This document shows positions 23,747 to 33,418 of a DNA stretch of 64,000 nucleotides, piece by piece; position 1 is the stretch's first letter, and every line of letters begins with the position of its first letter. The notes under the pieces were generated by a model. The model ran no database searches, was not told the origin of the DNA, and saw only the letters and a program-made list of their open reading frames with translations. Source of the DNA: Reclinomonas americana ATCC 50394 (taxonomy: Eukaryota > Jakobida > Jakobea > Jakobida); NCBI GenBank assembly GCA_048213135.1, contig PS015252.1:64233-128232 (forward strand), given 5' to 3'. A program made the translations under genes and the position numbers.

Positions 23747-24132
23747 GAGAGAGAGGAGAGAGAGGAGAAGAAGAGAGAACGAGTAGTAGTTCGGGAGTGT
23801 GTGTGGAGAGAGAGAGAGAGANNNNNNNNNNNNNNNNNNNNNNNNNNNNNNNNNNNNNNNNNNNNNNNNNNNNNNNNNNNNNNNNNNNNNNNNNNNNNNN
23901 NNNNNNNNNNNNNNNNNNNNNNNNNNNNNNNNNNNNNNNNNNNNNNNNNNNNNNNNNNNNNNNNNNNNNNNNNNNNNNNNNNNNNNNNNNNNNNNNNNNN
24001 NNNNNNNNNNNNNNNNNNNNNNNNNNNNNNNNNNNNNNNNNNNNNNNNNNNNNNNNNNNNNNNNNNNNNNNNNNNNNNNNNNNNNNNNNNNNNNNNNNNN
24101 NNNNNNNNNNNNNNNNNNNNNNNNNGAGAGAG

Positions 24133-24194
<62 letters not shown>

Positions 24195-24593
24195 AAGGGA
24201 GAGAAAGGGAGAGACAGAAGGGAGAGACAGGGAGAGACAGAGAGTGGTGTGTGTGAGAGTGTGCGTGTGTGTGTGCGCGTGTGTCTGAGAGAGTGAGAGA
24301 GAGAGAGAGAGAGAGATTCATGCACGCATACACACACAGTACACACATACACACACTTCTTCGTGTGACAGGAGAGTGCGCGTGACTTCCACAAGTGTCT
24401 GTTATATGATCAGTTGCACTCTCACTCTCTCATTCTCTCATTCTCTCTCTCTCTCTCACACACTGACCTCCTCATTGTGAATTGTGACTGATCCCGTGCT
24501 TGAACCACACGCCAACAAAGCGTACTTGGAGTGCCACGCTTGCACCGCGCACTCAGTCGCCAAATCCACAGAGAACAGGTTGAAAACACTCAT
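14381..24593 (-). CDS. IFT140: Intraflagellar transport protein 140 (IFT-A core subunit)
   Basis: Thirty-one exons join in frame to 1355 residues (human 1462). From the 5' end: 24593-24468, 23640-23541, 22919-22798, 22730-22439, 21845-21618, 21544-21470, 20911-20783, 20721-20579, 20504-20378, 20308-20202, 20136-20053, 19989-19901, 19632-19494, 19416-19216, 18959-18666, 18599-18474, 18401-18250, 18171-18093, 17471-17340, 17269-17192, 17130-16991, 16929-16808, 16742-16621, 16561-16505, 16440-16245, 16182-16019, 15951-15937, 15861-15850, 15788-15705, 14786-14537, 14463-14381. The N-terminal WD40 half shows [16 protein letters not shown] and [11 protein letters not shown]; the C-terminal TPR half shows [26 protein letters not shown]-like [25 protein letters not shown] and [15 protein letters not shown]140 is an IFT-A subunit needed for retrograde transport and import of membrane cargo into cilia. 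Two consecutive microexons (15 and 12 nt) encode IDDYQ and DYEK. Eight donors are GTTGCG and one is GCAAGT. Confidence 0.95.
15850..15861 (-). other. IFT140: IFT140 microexon of 12 nt
   Basis: The exon GATTACGAGAAA encodes DYEK between a GCGCAG acceptor and a GTTGCG donor. With the preceding 15-nt exon and the following exon it reads IDDYQ-DYEK-ALGAL, which matches human IDEYQNYDKALGAL without a gap. Confidence 0.88.
15937..15951 (-). other. IFT140: IFT140 microexon of 15 nt
   Basis: The exon ATTGACGACTATCAA encodes IDDYQ between a GCTGCAG acceptor and a GTGCGT donor. It is flanked by introns of 67 and 75 bp. Confidence 0.88.
19706..19862. repeat. Short purine repeats (GGGGAGAA, then GGAAGAG)
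   Basis: Seven or more copies of an 8-bp unit GGGGAGAA are followed by about eight copies of a 7-bp unit GGAAGAG. They lie in an IFT140 intron beside a 20-N gap at 19686-19705. Confidence 0.92.
20912..21460. other. Purine-rich IFT140 intron 6
   Basis: This 558-bp intron between exons 6 and 7 is made of GGAGGGA and GAAAGAAG-type runs. A G-run of about 11 lies near 20940. No gene is seen. Confidence 0.7.
23822..24125. other. Assembly gap inside a (GA)n tract, 304 N
   Basis: The gap is flanked on both sides by GA dinucleotide repeats (about 23710-23821 and 24126-24190) inside the first intron of IFT140, so unresolved microsatellite is the likely cause. Confidence 0.95.
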
Positions 24594-25019
24594 TCTTTTC
24601 TCTCTCTCTTTCTCTCTTTCTCACACACACAGAGAGAGGCACACACACTCAACGCACAGTGTCAACCGACTCGCAGAGAGACACTGTGCGAGTGATTGAG
24701 AGACAGTTGTGTGGAGCGCGAGCGCCAAACCACGCAACGCGCTTTTTTCGCGCGCAAATTTCTTTTTTTGTGAAAGTGATTGCGAGGTGTAGGGAAGGGA
24801 GAGAATGGAGGAGAGAAGGGTGTTAGGCGGCAACTGCGGGGAGAATTCGAATTCGAAAGCATGCCTATTTGGCAAACAAGTCCCGGCGCAGCGAATTCGA
24901 AGGAGCTTTTTTATTCTCAACATCGAAGTTGTAGAAAGAAAGCACACGAGGTTGTTGGCGATCACTGTTAGATGCTCATTGTTGTGTTGTCTCAGTGAAG
25001 TTCTATCATTATTTTGAGA
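24594..25019. other. Upstream region of IFT140, no gene seen
   Basis: This holds a CT/AC-rich stretch and then AT-richer sequence with three GAATTCGAA-type motifs (24843-24901). Nothing coding can be supported. Part of it must contain the IFT140 promoter. Confidence 0.6.
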
Positions 25020-25580
25020 TTTCATAACGCAGATCGCATCGATATCACTCTCGACGGCGCTGCGTTCCCTCTGCAACTTTTGCAATCCAAACACGGAGAC
25101 ATCACAGAAACAGCACACAAAAAAGCTGAACGTTGGCGTTGTTTTGGAAAAGAAACCGTCTGACCGCCATCGATTTCGACCGTACCCAATGAGTTCGCCA
25201 AGCTCGAGCTCGCTGCGTACAAGTCGACTGCGGCTCCGGTTCCACTGTGCATCCATGACCTTCAATGCGCACAACCAGAAAGGATCAGCGTGATGCGACA
25301 GCGCGAGAGCACATCTGCAAATGGAACAGAGGTGCAAGCGTTGCCCCGCTTGATGCACCACCGCAGCGAGCTTCGCTGCAAATCCCTGTATCTCCTGCGC
25401 AAGAGGTGTACACACTCACCGATATCAGACTTGCGGAGGTCAGGAATGGACCAGGAAGCACTGGTACTTACCAATAGTGCGGCGTTCGATCAGCTGATTT
25501 CAACAACAACACTGATGCTGCAAGGTGGCGCACTACAGGAAGCACAGACACTCACCGACATCTAACGCGCGAAGGGCGAT
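25020..25580 (-). other. Possible small spliced gene, not resolved
   Basis: The minus strand has three donor-like sites close together (GTGAGT at about 25554-25559, GTAAGT at about 25470-25475, GTGAGT at about 25417-25422) with matching pyrimidine-AG acceptors. Between them lie protein-like stretches such as EIQGFAAKLAAVVHQAG, SRSRLVRSELELGELI and LQKLQRERSAVESDIDAI. I could not join them into one frame with a start and a stop, and I recognise no family. It may be a real short helical protein or chance. Confidence 0.25.
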
Positions 25581-25813
25581 CAACTGGCTTCAACCGACGT
25601 TGCAAGGTGATCTCCAGCCGAAAACCACGCTCCACGGACGGCTGCAAACTCAAGCTTGCTTTCCCCCTTCCCCCCTGTCCCCTCTACCCCATTCCTCCCT
25701 TCAATCTGACTGCATCGCCTTGCTTCTTTGTACACTGTTGTACGTTGATCTGGGAATTTCGTAACCAACTCTCTGATTCCTACCCCACCACCACCACCGC
25801 CTGCATCGATCGC

Positions 25814-27488
25814 TTAGAACTTGACGCTGGTGTTGAGTCGCAAATCATCATCCTCCTCCTCCTCAAACACACTGCGTTGACCGCTGGCCGCTGGATTGGT
25901 GGGTGGTGGCAGTGCGCTGCGACCAGGACGCTGCGGCGACACCGACATGGTGGTTGACTTGTGGCGGGGATCCTCGAGCGACAAATCCTCGTCGTCGTGG
26001 TACATGAACGACTTGCGTGGCGGCGACGCGGAACTGGCCGCACCCGCGGCAACACCACCACCAGCGGCAACCGCCTGTGGTCGGGAGCCAGAGTCGTACG
26101 ACAGTTCCTCTTCGTCATCTTGCGCTTCCAGCAAATCGGGCGCGTCGGGCAGGGCACTGTTGAGAGAGAGTGAGCAATATATACGCTTTCCTCATCATTG
26201 CCGTGCAACGCAACGTGTAGCGCGCGTCGTGTTGCCTCTCCGCTGGCTTCGGCTTCTTCTTGAAGAGGTTCTTGAGGCCGGTGCCGAGGGCCGCCAGCTT
26301 GGCGCCAATGCCAGAGTTGGAGCGCTCACGCTGTGGCTCGGAGGATGGAGGGGCGCGGGTTTCTGGAAGGGGGGAAGAGGTGAGACAGGAGAGGAGAGGC
26401 GAAGGGGGGAGGAAAGGAGCAGGAGAGGAGAAGAGAGGAGGGGAGGGGAGGAGAGGAGAGGAGAGGAGAGGAGAGGAGAGGAGAGAAGGGAGGTTGGAGG
26501 GTTAAGGGTGAGAGGGGCAGGGCGGAGGGGAGAGGAGAAGGCTGGAGAGGAGAGGAGAGGAGAGAAGAAGAGAGTCCTCTTACTTCTCCTTCTTCTTCCC
26601 TCTCCTCTTCTCAGCATTTGTCATCTCCATTCTTTCCTGGTCCTCTCTTATCCTCTTGTTCACCGCTTCCTTTCCTCTTTTAGAATTCTCCTCTTTCGCA
26701 TGGCTACTCTTCCGTTTCCTTCCCTCTCCTCTTCTTCGCTCATTCTTTCTTACTCATCTCTTGTCTTTCTTTCTTGTCTTCTTCAATCTACGTTTTTCTC
26801 TGTTATTCTCGTGCTCTTTCCTCGTCTGCTGCCCTCCCCCTCCTCGTTCTCTCCTGTCTTCTCTCTCTCTCTCTCTCTCTNNNNNNNNNNNNNNNNNNNN
26901 NNNNNNNNNNNNNNNNNNNNNNNNNNNNNNNNNNNNNNNNNNAGAGAGAGAGAGAGAGAGAGAACGACAGAGCCACATCAAGACAATGCAAAGAGCGATC
27001 AGTTGGAGTTACCCCCAAGCAAGACACAGGACACACACGCACGTAAGCGCAGAAAGAATGAATGATACGCACTCACATGAGATCTATAGAACATTGCAAG
27101 AATGAGAGGTAATGACAGAACCCAAGCGAGACACGCCAATGAGCGACAGCCAGTACATCGACACAGATGCAGTCGCACACGCCACAGAGAGACACCGGGG
27201 TACACAGACAGAAACACGAGCACAGAGAGAGAGAGAGAGAGATCAGCATGCAAATTCAATGACCAGCGAGAATGAGAGATGATTGAACGTGAGCGAGTCA
27301 CGCCAACGAGCGAATCCCAACACGTCGACACCGTTGGAGTCACGCATCCACACGAACAGTCACAGTAAGAGCCACACAGAGAATGAACAGAACACACGCC
27401 ACGAAATAGAGAGAGGAGAGAATGTCAGCGAGGGACAGCCAGTACTTCGACACAGGATATATACTGAAACATGAACAGACAGACAGAC

Positions 27489-27586
<98 letters not shown>

Positions 27587-29040
27587 ACGACACAACGAAC
27601 GAAACGAAACGAAGAGAAGAGAGACGAGACGAGAGACGACGCGACGACGACGACGTACGACGTACGTAACTANNNNNNNNNNNNNNNNNNNNNNNNNNNN
27701 NNNNNNNNNNNNNNNNNNNNNNNNNNNNNNNNNNNNNNNNNNNNNNNNNNNNNNNNNNNNNNNNNNNNNNNNNNNNNNNNNNNNNNNNNNNNNNNNNNNN
27801 NNNNNNNNNNNNNNNNNNNNNNNNNNNNNNNNNNNNNNNNNNNNNNNNNNNNNNNNNNNNNNNNNNNNNNNNNNNNNNNNNNNNNNNNNNNNNNNNNNNN
27901 NNNNNNNNNNNNNNNNNNNNNNNNNNNNNNNNNNNNNNNNNNNNNNNNNNNNNNNNNNNNNNNNNNNNNNNNNNNNNNNNNNNNNNNNNNNNNNNNNNNN
28001 NNNNNNNNNNNNNNNNNNNGAGAGAGAGAGAGAGAGACAGAGAATGAACAGAACACTCACCAACGAAAAAACGAAAGAGGAGAGAATGCGAGCGAGTGCC
28101 AACGCGTGACAGCCAGTATATCGACACAGATGTAGTCGCACGCGACACAGAGAGATACAGACTGAAACATGAGCAGAGAGAGATAGAGAGAGATAGAGAG
28201 ACAGAGAGATAGAGAGAGAGAGAACAGAACACACCCCACGAATAACCAAAGAGAATGACAGACACAGAGCGAGTGCCAACGAGCGATTCTCAGCACGTCG
28301 ACACTGTCGGAGTCACGCACTCACACGAACAGTCACACACAGAGACACGAAAGAACAACCGAACACACCAACTCGTCTCCCTCCCTCTCTGCTCCCCTTT
28401 CCCTCTCTGCTGCCCCCTCTTCTCCCTCTAATCTCTCTCTCTCTCTCTTCCCTCTTCTCCTCCTCCAGCATGCCCACCTGATCCACATGCGCAGGCACAC
28501 TCGTATCCTGCAACTCCAACAACTGCGTCACCGCCAGATCCATGTTTCCGCGTGTCAGACGCAAGATCTCTCGAATCACCACCGTGTCAGTTTGCTCAAA
28601 CATCCTATAATAAGCGCACACACAGAGAGAGAGAGAGAGAAGAGCGAACACACACACACACAGAGAGAGAGAGGGTGAGTGAGTGAGTGACAAAGAGACG
28701 GAAATATAAGCTCTCAATGACAATGGAGACACATGGGAGCTTGGGTACACAGAGCATACATAGCAAGACAGGCAGTGTGTGTGTGTGTGTGTGAGTGTGT
28801 GTGTGTATGTGTGTGTGACAACAGACAAAGTGTGACACTTTGACAGAGACACACGCACAGACTCTCACACAAGCAGACTCTCACACGCAGTGACATACAC
28901 ACATAGACACACACACAGTGTGACACACAATGAGAGCCAACGAGTGAAATAAAACGAAAAATCGTTGTTGTCTTTCGTGTGCGTGCACAAACGCACCCTT
29001 TGAGTGTCTCAATCGCCTGTTGCTCTGTGATGGTTGCCAT
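25814..29040 (-). CDS. CUE-domain protein with acidic C-terminus
   Basis: The first exon (29040-28997) and second exon (28604-28478) join in frame to an N-terminal CUE domain: MATITEQQAIETLKG, then MFEQTDTVVIREILR and TRGNMDLAVTQLLELQD. This fits the CUE pattern of an MF motif early and an LL motif in the last helix. CUE domains bind ubiquitin and are used in sorting and degradation. The C-terminal exons (about 26363-26215 and 26156-25814) join at a GTTGCG donor and encode GLKNLFKKKPKP, an acidic serine-rich stretch and the end LRLNTSVKF. The 2-kb stretch between exon 2 and these exons is GA/CT microsatellite with two gaps and may hide further exons, because direct joining of exon 2 to the 26363 exon does not give the expected frame. 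The substrate and pathway are unknown. Confidence 0.7.
26395..26500. repeat. GGAGA pentanucleotide repeats
   Basis: Runs of GAGGA/GGAGA units lie in the CUE-gene intron, followed by CT-rich sequence and a gap at 26881-26942 inside (CT)n/(GA)n. Confidence 0.85.
27480..27672. repeat. (GA)n tract decaying into ACGA/CGAC units at a gap edge
   Basis: About 100 bp of GA repeat passes into GAACGAAACGAAACGAAGAG, then ACGACG and GTACGACGTACGT, and ends at the gap beginning 27673. It lies in the CUE-gene intron. Confidence 0.9.
27673..28019. other. Assembly gap, 347 N
   Basis: The gap is flanked by GA repeats on the right side (28020-28040) and lies inside the large CUE-gene intron. Confidence 0.99.
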
Positions 29041-29359
29041 GGTGTCTTCCTCTCTCTGTGTTCTTCTCTCTCTCTCTGTCTGTGTGTGTCTTTCTGTGAG
29101 TGTGTGCTCCGCGGTGCAACCGAGTTGCGAATTTGAACAAAGGAAGGCGGACAATGAATGTCGGAGGACATTCACACTTGCGACTTCGATACGTTGTGGA
29201 ATGCCGCGTTGAGCGCTTGCATGTGGACGAGAAAAACATGGATAAGCCGCAGTAGTCCGCAATAGAAGCTTCAAGGCAAAGAATTTGGAATTCATTGACT
29301 GGACTCCAGTGGGTCTGGCGTACGTAATTAACCGATTTCGCCAAGCACGAGTTCCTCTG
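29041..29359. other. Spacer between the CUE gene and the TRAF/vWA gene
   Basis: The first 60 bp are CT and GT simple repeats upstream of the CUE start codon. The rest is unremarkable sequence with no exon that I can support. It should contain the CUE-gene promoter and the 3' end of the vWA gene. Confidence 0.6.
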
Positions 29360-31227
29360 CTATACGCGAAGACCCACTCGGATCACGATATCAGGCAGCA
29401 GCTGCCGCAATGTGGCAAACGACGCGGTCTGGCGAATCTCGTGCGAGATTTGCTGGAAAATGTCGACACGAGGATTCGCCCCGACGGACACCACCAACAC
29501 TCGCGTGATGCGCGACCGATCGGCATTCCAGGCGTTGAAGATGGCGGCAGCACCAGCTGCATCGGCTTCTCCATCCTGCGGGAACGGTGTGTAAGTGAGA
29601 ACCCGCGGCCCATGCACACTTCTCTTCTCTTCGGTGAACGAAACTGTCACCAGCACCACGATACGAGGTCCCGGAGCTGGATTGGCGGCGAATAGATCGC
29701 GGGCATACGCGTACGGCTTTGTGAAATTCGTTCCTCCACCGCTGTAACTCATGCCCGCGACGAGCTGCGTCAACTGAGCCAAATTATCGTCGAACCCTTT
29801 GGTGACTGGATGGTTGTTGCCATCAAACTTGGCGATGGCGACTCGTGACCGCTGCAAATCAAGTCACGTGAGAAGAGCATCACATTATGCAACACATACG
29901 AACGCGCGGTGCGTGCGCAACGTTGGGTCCGATTGGGAACGATGCGTTGATGCTCGTCAACAGCTGCAGAGAACATGAAGATATCAGCAGCAGCACGTTG
30001 ACAACAGGGGACGCTGCTTGCCTCGCTCGCAAATCGCTTCACATAGTCCTGGAAGTTGCTGGCGCCGACAGATCCGCTTTCGTCCAGCAGCAGCTGATAT
30101 ATAGTTGTGACGGGCAACAGTGTGTGATTAGGAACACGACATGACGAAAGAAGCGCCACACACATACACATACACACCACAATATCCAAATATTGTTTTC
30201 GCTCTCGTTCCTCCTGCTCTTTGGCTTGTCGCTCTCGCTCCTCCTGCTCTCTGGCTTGCCTCTCACGTTCAACCGCCTCACGTTCCTGGATCGCTCGTTC
30301 ACGCATCTCCAGTGGCTTCAGACGGGCGAGCAGCTGAAGATGAACAAGACAACAATGAGTACGGGAGTAAAGAAGTTAAATCCAATGGCGGTCACGCAAC
30401 ATACCTCAGAAACATCTCTCTCGAGCGATTCACGCACACGCTGTTCTGCGGCGAGTTGCTGCCTGCATTCGACAAGCATTCCAACACAATCGACAAGCTG
30501 CTCACGATCAGCTTGTCTCGCATCTCTCTCCTGAACCAGCTGCTCCCTGCTCTCGGCTGCCATCTGAGACAGCTCTCGCACTCGGCCATGCAACTGTGCA
30601 CACGACCGAGAGAGACTTCAGCTGCATAAATGACCAACAGTATGCACTGTCCAAATATCAAAACTCACCTCACGCAGCGGTCGCTCCACTCGCAACACAT
30701 CGCACACTCGCTCATGCTCCTCCCTCTTACCTACAATGCCATGCCATCCACACCCCAGCTCCCCACCACGACACACTGCTTGCTGAAGATGGCACTCCGT
30801 TTCTGCCACAGGTGACAAATCGTGAGTGGCATGATGTACGCTCTCCATAAAGTAAACCAACCAAGATGCCGCTGCATCTCCGCCAGTGAACACCGCTGCT
30901 GACATCCACGAGGACACGCTCGCATGCATCCACTCCAGCTGTGCTCCACCATCTCACACAGCGCCAGTCGCACTCCACACCCGAGTGGACACTCTCGCAT
31001 GCATCCACTCCACGCATGCTCCGCCGTGCGATTGAGAGTCATCTGCTGTCCACACCTCTCGCATGCATGCAAGCACTGCGATGGGCCATGTGTGCGGTAA
31101 TAGTCGCATACAGTCTGTTCAGCCAAGTGAGTGTTCGGTTGAAACGAGGAAAGGAAGAGAATTGGACACCGCTGCGGATATGAAAGGAAATATGACATTG
31201 GAGAGAGTAGCAAAGAGAGCGTACAGC

Positions 31228-31273
<46 letters not shown>

Positions 31274-32173
31274 GACAAGAAGACACCACAACNNNNNNNN
31301 NNNNNNNNNNNNNNNNNNNNNNNNNNNNNNNNNNNNNNNNNNNNNNNNNNNNNNNNNNNNNNNNNNNNNNNNNNNNNNNNNNNNNNNNNNNNNNNNNNNN
31401 NNNNNNNNNNNNNNNNNNNNNNNNNNNNNNNNNNNNNNNNNNNNNNNNNNNNNNNNNNNNNNNNNNNNNNNNNNNNNNNNNNNNNNNNNNNNNNNNNNNN
31501 NNNNNNNNNNNNNNNNNNNNNNNNNNNNNNNNNNNNNNNNNNNNNNNNNNNNNNNNNNNNNNNNNNNNNNNNNNNNNNNNNNNNNNNNNNNNNNNNNNNN
31601 NNNNNNNNNNNNNNNNNNNNNNNNNNNNNNNNNNNNNNNNNNNNNNNNNNNNNNNNNNNNNNNNNNNNNNNNNNNNNNNNNNNNNNNNNNNNNNNNNNNN
31701 NNNNNNNNNNNNNNNNNNNNNNNNNNNNNNNNNNNNNNNNNNNNNNNNNNNNNNNNNNNNNNNNNNNNNNNNNNNNNNNNNNNNNNNNNNNNNNNNNNNN
31801 NNNNNNNNNNNNNNNNNNNNNNNNNNNNNNNNNNNNNNNNNNNNNNNNNNNNNNNNNNNNNNNNNNNNNNNNNNNNNNNNNNNNNNNNNNNNNNNNNNNN
31901 NNNNNNNNNNNNNNNNNNNNNNNNNNNNNNNNNNNNNNNNNNNNNNNNNNNNNNNNNNNNNNNNNNNNNNNNNNNNNNNNNNNNNNNNNNNNNNNNNNNN
32001 NNNNNNNNNNNNNNNNNNNNNNNNNNNNNNNNNNNNNNNNNNNNNNNNNNNNNNNNNNNNNNNNNNNNNNNNNNNNNNNNNNNNNNNNNNNNNNNNNNNN
32101 NNNNNNNNNNNNNNNNNNNNNNNNNNNNNNNNNNNNNNNNNNNNNNNNNNNGCGCACAACAACAACTACGTCT

Positions 32174-32225
<52 letters not shown>

Positions 32226-32536
32226 CCCTCCCTGCCTTCCCTCACCAAACACACTGGACACACATACTCGTCCGCCAACACACGCGACTCCGCGGCGACA
32301 TGCTCCATCCACAATCGAGGTGGCATTGCCTCTTTCTCATTCTTCACTTCCGACGGCCGACGACGATGCACAGCGCGCACCACACCAAACAAGTGTTGTT
32401 CCTCCACACCGTTGCCACCAACAGCGAGTCGCATAACTTGCTGCTCGAGAACAATCTGAGAGTCCCCATCTGCAAAAGCAGGAGGAGGAGCGGAGGCTGA
32501 GCCGCTGCCTGCACCACCACCGTCTTCGAATCCCAT
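29360..32536 (-). CDS. RING-like / TRAF zinc finger / coiled-coil / vWA protein
   Basis: From the N-terminus: a start at 32536 (MGFEDGGG), a leader, and EYVCPVCL, which looks like the first half of a RING finger cut by an intron and an 859-N gap (31293-32151). After the gap come TRAF-type zinc fingers with C-H spacing such as CLHACERCGQQM, EHAWSGCMRECPLGCG and ELGCGWHG...EHERVC (30680-31120). A coiled coil (REQLVQERDARQADREQLV, then RERQAREQEERERQAKEQEE) follows. A von Willebrand A domain closes the protein in four exons (30093-30022, 29963-29922, 29851-29645, 29575-29360) of 24, 14, 69 and 71 codons. It keeps the MIDAS residues: DESGS, the Thr of SGGGTNF and the Asp of VLVTDGE. RING plus TRAF fingers suggest a ubiquitin ligase; catalytic activity is an inference because most of the RING is not visible. 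The vWA part is nearly identical to that at 32647-33418. Confidence 0.75.
31293..32151. other. Assembly gap, 859 N, between (GA)n and (CT)n
   Basis: The gap lies between a GA tract (31232-31270) and a CT tract (32171-32224), inside the TRAF/vWA gene. It probably hides the rest of the RING finger exon(s). Confidence 0.97.
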
Positions 32537-32646
32537 CCCTGTCACCAGCGGCGCCGCGAAGAGGGACGAGAGGAAATGTCAGGACGTCTTTCTCCGTGTG
32601 AAGTCGCAGTGCAGCTTCAAGAAAAAAGAGATCCGACTTTACTGAC

Positions 32647-33418
32647 TCACGAGGAGGGTCCGGCGTTACCGCGAAGACCCACTCGGTTCACGATATCAGG
32701 CAGCAGCTGCCGCAATGTGGCAAACGACGCGGTCTGGAGAATCTCGTGCGAGATCTGCTGGAAAATGTCGACACGAGGATTCGCCCCGACGGACACCACC
32801 AACACTCGCGTGATGCGCGACCGATCGGCATTCCAGGCGTTGAAAATGGCGGCAGCACCAGCTGCATCGGCTTCTCCATCCTGCGGGAACGGTGTGTAAG
32901 TGAGAACCCATGGCCCATGCACACTTCTCTTCTCTTCGGTGAACGAAACTGTCATCAGCACCACGATACGAGGTCCCGGAGCTGGATTGGCAGCGAATAG
33001 ATCGCGGGCATACGTGTACGGCTTTGTGAAATCTGTTCCTCCACCGCTGTAGTCCATACCAGCAATAAGTTGCTGCAAGTGCGCCAAGTTTTCGTCGAAG
33101 CCGCTGGTGACTGGATGATTCCTGCCGTCGAACTTGGCGACAGCGACTCGTGATTGCTGTAATCAAGCCACGTGAGAAGAGCAACACAGTTGAAACTAAC
33201 GCGCTCGCGCGGTCTATGCGCAACGTTGGGTCCGATTGGGAACGATGCGTTGATGCTTGTCAGCAGCTGCACAGAACACAACGGTACCTGCGTGAGTGCC
33301 CGGTACAAGTAGCAGCAGCACATTGACAACAGGGGACGCTGCTTGCCTCGCTCGCAAATCGCTTCACATAGTCCTGGAAGTCGCTGGCGCCGACAGATCC
33401 GCTTTCGTCCAGCAGCAG
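32647..33418 (-). CDS. vWA domain, second copy (3' end of the large minus-strand gene)
   Basis: Four exons (33418-33347, 33266-33225, 33156-32950, 32880-32647) encode a vWA domain with the same exon lengths as its neighbour at 29360-30093 except for a slightly longer tail ending GNAGPSS. The MIDAS set is intact: DESGS, SGGGTDF and VLMTDGE. Donors are GCAAGC, GTTGCG and GTTTCG, identical to those of the other copy. The upstream gap (33496-34076) prevents a continuous link to the amidotransferase-like exons. I place the domain at the C-terminus of the large gene because strand and order agree and no stop intervenes in what is visible. Confidence 0.8.

Noticed and set aside
23680-24290. Arg-Glu repeat open frames across the GA tract and gap
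   Set aside because: Low-complexity translation of (GA)n through N; not a gene. The same applies at 27470-28110, 31230-32230 and 61250-61520.
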